From Candidatus Methylomirabilota bacterium (GTDB lineage: Bacteria > Methylomirabilota > Methylomirabilia > Methylomirabilales > 2-02-FULL-66-22): a DNA stretch of 10,559 bases. Positions 6,485 to 10,559 of the stretch are shown here, one piece after another. The position numbers were made by a program, and so were the translations under genes. The notes under the pieces are model-generated. The model was not told the DNA's origin and searched no databases. It saw nothing but the letters and a program-made list of their open reading frames with translations. The DNA lies in contig JACQVO010000092.1 in NCBI GenBank assembly GCA_016209725.1, positions 1-10,559 on the forward strand, given 5' to 3'. The number at the start of each line of letters is the position of its first letter. The first letter of the stretch is position 1.

Positions 6485-8162
6485 GGTCCCGCACCTCACC
6501 AAGCGTCCGGAACGCGGGCACCTTCCCCCGGTCGGTCGGGACCGGCCTCGCGCGCGTCACATGGACGCTCTCAGTCTGCACCCACTGATCGACCATGAAG
6601 CGATAGGTGGGCCTGAGCGGGGCGAGCTCGGCAAGGAAGGTGTGGAGCACCGCGCGCTCGTCGAGAGGACCCACCTCCGGACTCACCAGGAGGGTGAGCC
6701 TCGGCAGCCCCCGCGGGTCCTGCGTCTCCACCAGTTGGTAGTGGGCCAGGCTCCCGCCGAAGCGTCGGGGGAGGACCTCCTCCAGCACCATGGTGACATC
6801 GGCTCCGAGGACAGTGGCCCCCTCGCCCGTGAGCTTCTCGAAGCTCCGGATGGTATGCAGGTGCTGGTCGAGGCCGAGCCGCCCGAGAAGACAGTCGCAC
6901 GGGCGGCGCTCGATCACGCCGGTGTCGCCGATCTCGACGTTGATCATGATCTTCGGGGACGCCGACCGGATGCTCGTGACGAGGAGCGCATCGACGGTGG
7001 CCCCGCCTGCCTCGCGCGACCGCGCATCGAGCACAATGCCATCCGTCAAGACATGGACGGCGTCGGGCGCGATCGGCACCGGACACTGGAGGCCGACGGA
7101 GCCCAGCTCGGAAAAGCCGTAGGTCGCCACTGCCCGGGCGCCCGAGCTTTCGATCGTCGCCCGCCGCGCCGGGGTCAGGGGCTCACCCCCGAGCAGGAAA
7201 GCGACGCCGTCGAGCGCCAGGCCGCGCTCCGCGGCGGCGAGGCCCACGCGCGCGGCCGTGCTGGGTGAGGTGAGGACGCAGGGGCGCGACCCTGCCACCG
7301 CCAATGCCGCGACATGCTCGGCGACCCGCCACATCTCGTCTAGGCGAACAGCCTCTGGCCGGGGGACGCCCGAGGCCCGTCGGGCGAGGAAGTGCACGTA
7401 GGCCGAGGCCGCCCGGTAGAGAGGTGTGCCGCCCTTCCCCGTGCTGAACCATTTGACAAACGGCCGGCCGAGCTTCGCGCACCGAAGCTGGCGCACCGCG
7501 ATCCCGGGATACATGGGCGTCACGAAGATGAGCGGCGACCCGAGCCAGCCGTGCGTCTCGAACCAGACGGCCCAGTGCACCGCGGTTTCCGCGACGTGGT
7601 CCAGATCGATGAGGATGCGGCCTGGCCGGCCACGGGTGCCGCCAGTGCTCGTTGGGAAGGACGGCGTGATCAGGGGGCTGTCGAAGTCGGACGGACGGAA
7701 TGCGAAGGTGCGGCTTCCGCGAACCGCGGCCACCTGGCCCTTGAATTCCGGGAAGGTCACGAATACCCCGGCGTCGCGCAGCCGCTTGAGCGCGGCCTCG
7801 ATCCCGTCGGCGCGCACGAGCGCGACCGCATCGCCGAACTCGCACCCGGCCGCGCGAAAGAGCTGAAGATACGGACTCGCCAAGTTGGCGAAGACCGCCC
7901 TCGCGAGCAGGTCGAGGAAGGCGTCGTCGCGCGACCGCAGCTTCGCCGCCATGGTGTCCCGCGCGGTCTCCGGCGAGATGGTCTCGCGGAGGAAGCCCCG
8001 CAGGCCGAAAGTCAGGCGGGCGAGGCCGCCCGCGATGCGGAGGAGGTCCGGCTCACGGCGGCATCGCCCCCGGGTCCGGCTGGGTTCACCAGGTCCGGGG
8101 ATGTCGTTCGCATCGCTGGTCCCGCCCATGTCGCGTGCCCCACGCCCTCCATCAGCCGGCAT
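6477..8162 (-). CDS. PaaK-like phenylacetate-CoA ligase / adenylate-forming enzyme
   Basis: This 561-residue member of the ANL superfamily would activate a carboxylic acid with ATP and pass it to CoA or another acceptor. Seen in order: an N-terminal helical region typical of PaaK relatives (LRGFLRETIS at 54-63, CEFGD at 107-111), the ATP-binding Gly/Ser/Thr loop SFPTSTGGTRGRP (168-180), GGEPLT (325-330), the A5-like motif ATYGFSELGSVG (346-357), GDTGVI (412-417), a CxC segment (422-424) and a candidate A10 lysine K547 in TDRGKVPAF. The true acid is unknown. Such proteins are often found with glycosyltransferases in surface-polysaccharide loci, and the overlap with the GT4 gene fits. I chose the ATG at 8162, which has GGGAG seven bases upstream. 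Other ATGs at 8129 and 8240 are in frame, and residues before about 40 look poorly conserved, so the start is uncertain. Confidence 0.85.
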   Translation of the reverse strand: MPADGGRGARDMGGTSDANDIPGPGEPSRTRGRCRREPDLLRIAGGLARLTFGLRGFLRETISPETARDTMAAKLRSRDDAFLDLLARAVFANLASPYLQLFRAAGCEFGDAVALVRADGIEAALKRLRDAGVFVTFPEFKGQVAAVRGSRTFAFRPSDFDSPLITPSFPTSTGGTRGRPGRILIDLDHVAETAVHWAVWFETHGWLGSPLIFVTPMYPGIAVRQLRCAKLGRPFVKWFSTGKGGTPLYRAASAYVHFLARRASGVPRPEAVRLDEMWRVAEHVAALAVAGSRPCVLTSPSTAARVGLAAAERGLALDGVAFLLGGEPLTPARRATIESSGARAVATYGFSELGSVGLQCPVPIAPDAVHVLTDGIVLDARSREAGGATVDALLVTSIRSASPKIMINVEIGDTGVIERRPCDCLLGRLGLDQHLHTIRSFEKLTGEGATVLGADVTMVLEEVLPRRFGGSLAHYQLVETQDPRGLPRLTLLVSPEVGPLDERAVLHTFLAELAPLRPTYRFMVDQWVQTESVHVTRARPVPTDRGKVPAFRTLGEVRDHG

Positions 8163-8221
8163 CGCCGCACTCCCGGGCCAATCGCCGGGGATAACCGGGG
8201 AGGAAACTCGAAACTGGGCGC

Positions 8222-8254
8222 GGCCGCGCGCGGCCATCACGCGCAGACGCGTGA
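8222..8254 (-). promoter_or_regulatory. Two adjacent palindromes in the leader of the ligase operon
   Basis: A 14-base perfect palindrome GGCCGCGCGCGGCC (8222-8235) is followed one base later by a hairpin with seven-base perfect arms TCACGCG and CGCGTGA around four bases (8237-8254). Both lie in the predicted 5' leader, 60-90 bases before the start codon. They could be a repressor operator or RNA structure. If the ligase started at 8240 instead, part of this would be coding. Confidence 0.3.
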
Positions 8255-8312
8255 CGACCGGGGCGATGGCCGAGCCAGGGACAACACCAGCGGGAAGACG
8301 GCGTCGGCGGGG

Positions 8313-8341
8313 ACGCTACCAGCGCCAGTGGGCTGTGTCAA
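8313..8341 (-). promoter_or_regulatory. Sigma70-type promoter of the ligase-glycosyltransferase operon
   Basis: On the minus strand a perfect -35 TTGACA (8341-8336) is followed after 17 bases by TAGCGT (8318-8313), a TAnnnT element common in high-GC genomes. It would give a leader of about 145 bases before the ATG at 8162. It lies just downstream of repeat copy B and its hairpin, so the cassette between the repeats carries its own promoter. Confidence 0.55.
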
Positions 8342-8390
8342 GCCGGATTCCGCAGGCCTTGACGGAGCGAGGGGCAGGCGGGGCTGACCG

Positions 8391-8464
8391 GGCCCCTGAG
8401 CCTTCCGCTCACGCAGTTACAGGATCGGGGACGGGGTGCTCATCAAAGAAAGGGTCGTACGACC
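8391..8464 (-). repeat. Direct repeat copy B: second IS91-like transposase 3' end
   Basis: This is 84% identical to 5034-5107 without gaps. The minus strand reads HWSYDPFFDEHPVPDPVTA with a stop at 8411-8409. Over the 17 shared codons before the stop, nine bases differ; five of these are at third positions, of which four are silent, which mildly favours divergence as coding sequence. The repeat ends at the same 12-base palindrome GGTCGTACGACC (8453-8464). Upstream the transposase frame is lost within a few codons where the AT-rich inverted repeat begins. Only the last 17-19 codons remain, so this is a scar. Confidence 0.8.
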
Positions 8465-8484
8465 AGTGTAATGGGGTAAGTATA

Positions 8485-8543
8485 GGGGTCAGGCATTGCT
8501 ATTTTGCTAATGCTAGAAAAGCAAATTATCAAAGCCTGACCCC
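8485..8543. repeat. AT-rich inverted repeat, REP/RAYT or IS200/IS605-like hairpin
   Basis: Two 24-base arms (8485-8508 and 8520-8543) pair at 21 of 24 positions around an 11-base loop. The outer ends are GGGGTCAGGC and GCCTGACCCC. The inner half is rich in A and T, unlike anything else in the window. From memory, GGGGTCAGGC-type palindromes recur near Y1 tyrosine (REP-associated) transposases in several environmental lineages, but I could not verify this. No transposase lies beside it, so it would be a non-autonomous copy. It begins 42 bases after the stop of the M16 gene in the direction of transcription and could also stop transcripts. Confidence 0.7.
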
Positions 8544-8589
8544 GAGCCGTGTGACCCGAATCGTGGCTTTAAGCAAGGGTTGGGGGCGA

Positions 8590-10131
8590 TCAGCCGGGAG
8601 TCTCCACGGTGAGGTGGCGCACCGGCCCGTAGGTCGCCATGGCGGACTCGAACTTCGGGGCGTCCCCCACGATGAGGATCGTGGCGGCATCCGGGTGGAG
8701 GTACTGACTGGCCACGCGCTGGATCTCGGCCGCCGTCACGGCCCGGTACCGGTCGAGGAGGGTCTCGTAATAGTCAGGCGGGTACTCGTCGAACTCCAGT
8801 GTCAGGAGCCTCATGACGGTGCTGAAGCGCGAGGTGAAGCGGAACACGAAGGAGTTGATGATCGCCTCCTTGGCGCGATCCAGTTCCTCCTCCGTCACCG
8901 GCTGGCGCTGGATGCGGGCCATCTCCTCCAGAATGACCTCCACGGCGCGCGGGACGTTCTCGTTCTTGGTCTGCAGCGTGGCCCGGAAGAGGCTGATGTC
9001 GCGGGAGGTGGTGGGATACGCCGTCCCCACGGAGTAGGCCAATCCCTCCTCCGCCCGCACCCGCTCCACGATCCGGCTGCTGAAGCCGCTCCCCCCCAGG
9101 ATGTAGTCCATCAGCTCGATGGCGTACCGGTCGGGATTGGACCGGCGGATCCCGAAGTGCCCCAGGGTCAGGCTGGCCTGGGTGAGGCTGCGGGGGATGA
9201 TGTAAACGCCGCGCTCGAAGCGCGGCTGCACCTCGGGGACCGTGGGCAGATCGAAGCGGGGGGCGGGCGGCCAGTCCCCGAGGAGGGCCTGAATCTTGGC
9301 CACCATCGCGTCCCGGGACAGGTCGCCGACGATCGCCAGCATCATGTTGTTGGGATGGAAGAAGCGCGCATAGTGGGACCGGAGGTCCTCGCGCCCGATC
9401 GCCTCCACCTGCGCCGGCGTCAGCATCCGTCCCAGGGGATGCGCCTCCGTATACATCGTGCGGGCGAACTCGCGGCTCAGCAGCCGCGCCGGGCTGTCGG
9501 CGAGTCGGCGCAGATCCTCGATGGCCCGCCCTTTGGCGGTCTGGAGCGTCTTGGGATCGAAGGCCGGTTGACGGATCACGTCGGCAAGGAGCTGGAGGGC
9601 CCGGTCGGCGTCCTTGGCCAGGGCACTCAGGCTGAGGGAGATAGCCTCCGCGGACGCCGACGCCTCCAGGGAGGCCGCCAGCAGTTCCAGCTCTTCGTTC
9701 AGGGCCTCGGGCGCGAGGCTGGTCGTGCCGCCGTTCCGGAGCTGCAATGCGGTGAAGTGGGCCGCACCGGGGCGAGCGGCCGCCTCGTACAGGCTGCCGG
9801 CACGGAAGACAACGTACACATCCAGCACGGGGAGGGAATGGTCCTCTGCCAGGTAGAGGGTGATCCCGTTCCCCAGGACGCGTCGATCCACCTCGCGGCC
9901 CACGCGAGGCACGCTCACCTGAAGCGGCGGGGAGGTCATCCGGCGGACGAGCTCGGCTCCGGGCGACTGGCGAGGCCCGTGCCTGGACGGGGCCTCCGTG
10001 GCACAGCCGAGGAGGAAGGGGAGGAAAGCCATGAGGGCGCAGATGGCAAACGTGAAACGTGAGGCAGGAGGCGTGAGGCGGGAGGCGGGAGGCGTGAAGG
10101 GTGAGGCGCGGTCCGGCTGCGGGTGGCGCAT
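8590..10131 (-). CDS. M16-family peptidase-like lipoprotein, HxxEH-less subunit with R/Y pair
   Basis: This 513-residue protein holds two M16 domains (about 85-285 and 305-500). A hydrophobic stretch (29-42) ends in the lipobox LLGC with C43, so it is a predicted lipoprotein acting outside the inner membrane. In domain 1 the zinc motif HxxEH is replaced by HFTAL (125-129): only the first histidine remains, so this chain cannot hold the catalytic zinc. Domain 2 carries SSRIVERVRAEEGLAYSV, with R359 and Y366 spaced like the substrate-binding R/Y pair of pitrilysin enzymes. In M16B heterodimers such as Sph2681/Sph2682 one subunit brings the zinc site and the other the R/Y pair, so this is probably the R/Y partner of the gene just upstream. 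The ATG at 10131 shares one base with that gene's stop (TGATG). The 28-residue stretch before the hydrophobic core is long and encoded by a 7-bp repeat. Confidence 0.87.
   Translation of the reverse strand: MRHPQPDRASPFTPPASRLTPPASRFTFAICALMAFLPFLLGCATEAPSRHGPRQSPGAELVRRMTSPPLQVSVPRVGREVDRRVLGNGITLYLAEDHSLPVLDVYVVFRAGSLYEAAARPGAAHFTALQLRNGGTTSLAPEALNEELELLAASLEASASAEAISLSLSALAKDADRALQLLADVIRQPAFDPKTLQTAKGRAIEDLRRLADSPARLLSREFARTMYTEAHPLGRMLTPAQVEAIGREDLRSHYARFFHPNNMMLAIVGDLSRDAMVAKIQALLGDWPPAPRFDLPTVPEVQPRFERGVYIIPRSLTQASLTLGHFGIRRSNPDRYAIELMDYILGGSGFSSRIVERVRAEEGLAYSVGTAYPTTSRDISLFRATLQTKNENVPRAVEVILEEMARIQRQPVTEEELDRAKEAIINSFVFRFTSRFSTVMRLLTLEFDEYPPDYYETLLDRYRAVTAAEIQRVASQYLHPDAATILIVGDAPKFESAMATYGPVRHLTVETPG
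10051..10106. repeat. Heptanucleotide tandem repeat, eight imperfect units
   Basis: Eight consecutive 7-base units run without gaps: CGTGAAA, CGTGAGG, CAGGAGG, CGTGAGG, CGGGAGG, CGGGAGG, CGTGAAG, GGTGAGG (plus strand). They lie inside the coding sequence of the M16 lipoprotein, between its start codon and the hydrophobic signal core, and give the repeated peptide LTPPASR with a seven-residue period. Seven is not a multiple of three, so gain or loss of one unit would shift the frame. Confidence 0.85.
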
Positions 10132-10559
10132 CAATTGCTCTCCCGGGGCTCCAGGCCGGTGCCGGGTCGTCCCGCCGAGGGGCGGGCCGAGGGCGCCGTC
10201 CCACGCACCAGCCAAGCCACGGTGCGCTGGCGCGGAATCAGGTACCGCTGCGCCGCAGCCATCACCTCGTCCGCCGTGACGGCCTGGATGCGTTTCCGCT
10301 CCTCGAAGGCAAAGCGCCAATCTCCGGTGAGGGCCCAGGCGTTGGCGAGGTGAGAGGCCAGCCCGCCGTTGCTGGCCAGACTGCGGATGGTGCTCGCCTC
10401 GACCTGGTTGCGCACCTTCGTCATCTCGCGATCCGTCGGCACTTCCGCCTGGGCGCGCCGGAGTTCCCCCTCGATGGCCGCCTCGATCTCTTCGAGGGTG
10501 TGGGGGGCCCGAGGAGTTGCCTGGAGTACGAATAGCCCGGCGTACCGCAAGAACCAGGG
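10131..10559 (-). CDS. M16-family peptidase, C-terminal part (cut by window edge)
   Basis: This is the last 142 residues of a gene that starts beyond position 10559. The visible part matches the end of an M16 domain: FVLQATPRAPHTLEEIEAA (a second-domain strand and helix), then EMTKVRNQVEAS, the helix pair around SLASNGGLASHLANAW, and ITADEV-like VTADEVMAAAQRYL near the end, followed by a proline-rich tail. The gene overlaps the second M16 gene by TGATG (10133-10129), so the two products are made together. Its zinc motif HxxEH, if present, is outside the window. By analogy with M16B pairs, I expect this to be the zinc-bearing subunit. Confidence 0.85.
   Translation of the reverse strand, partial: PWFLRYAGLFVLQATPRAPHTLEEIEAAIEGELRRAQAEVPTDREMTKVRNQVEASTIRSLASNGGLASHLANAWALTGDWRFAFEERKRIQAVTADEVMAAAQRYLIPRQRTVAWLVRGTAPSARPSAGRPGTGLEPRESN

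Noticed and set aside
7885..10062. Long plus-strand open frame of 725 codons
   Set aside because: It runs antisense across the ligase start, the repeats and the M16 gene. The translation is Arg/Gly/Pro-rich with no recognisable domain; such frames are common opposite genes in GC-rich DNA.
8590..10320. Longer M16 lipoprotein start upstream of 10131
   Set aside because: The extra 63 residues overlap the conserved end of the preceding M16 gene in another frame and would bury the lipoprotein signal far from the N-terminus.
1..10559. CRISPR array, tRNA or rRNA
   Set aside because: No regularly spaced repeat-spacer pattern, and no tRNA cloverleaf or conserved rRNA core was seen on either strand; the only tandem repeat is the 7-bp unit at 10051-10106.

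Overview
The window is GC-rich DNA (roughly two-thirds G+C by eye) in which every gene I can support lies on the minus strand, so the genes read from high to low coordinates. A lipoprotein-anchored M16 peptidase pair, Fur, FeoB, a lipid-type type III PKS operon and relics of HUH-type transposons suggest a diderm, environmental, high-GC bacterium (Methylomirabilota/Rokubacteria-like, Myxococcota or former deltaproteobacteria). This placement is inference; no marker gene is present.

Reading in the direction of transcription: (1) 10559-8590, the end of one M16 peptidase subunit overlapped by TGATG with a second, lipoprotein M16 subunit that lacks HxxEH but keeps the R/Y pair. A heptanucleotide tandem repeat sits inside the signal-peptide coding region. 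(2) 8589-8163, a mobile-element scar: an AT-rich inverted repeat, then a 74-bp copy (B) of what I read as the 3' end of an IS91-family transposase gene, then a promoter and structured leader. (3) 8162-5240, an operon of two overlapping genes: a PaaK-like adenylate-forming ligase and a GT4 glycosyltransferase. (4) 5246-5013, a second copy (A) of the same transposase 3' end with its hairpin, so the ligase-glycosyltransferase cassette is bracketed by direct repeats. (5) 4967-1847, a promoter and a tightly coupled operon of type III polyketide synthase, SAM methyltransferase and FAD oxidoreductase, both junctions being TGATG. This is the gene set of phenolic-lipid (alkylresorcinol/alkylquinone) pathways such as Streptomyces srsABC. 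(6) 1645-1, an iron-homeostasis operon: promoter with a Fur box, fur, a DtxR/MntR-family repressor with a fused SH3/FeoA-like domain, and the start of feoB.

How they work together: the PKS operon probably makes a methylated and hydroxylated long-chain phenol or quinone for the membrane. The iron operon couples two different iron/manganese sensors to ferrous iron uptake and is probably autoregulated by Fur. The M16 pair is probably a membrane-anchored heterodimeric protease or chaperone-like complex. The ligase-glycosyltransferase pair looks like a surface-glycan module, and its flanks suggest that it was brought in or rearranged by a rolling-circle transposon. No tRNA, rRNA or CRISPR array is visible.
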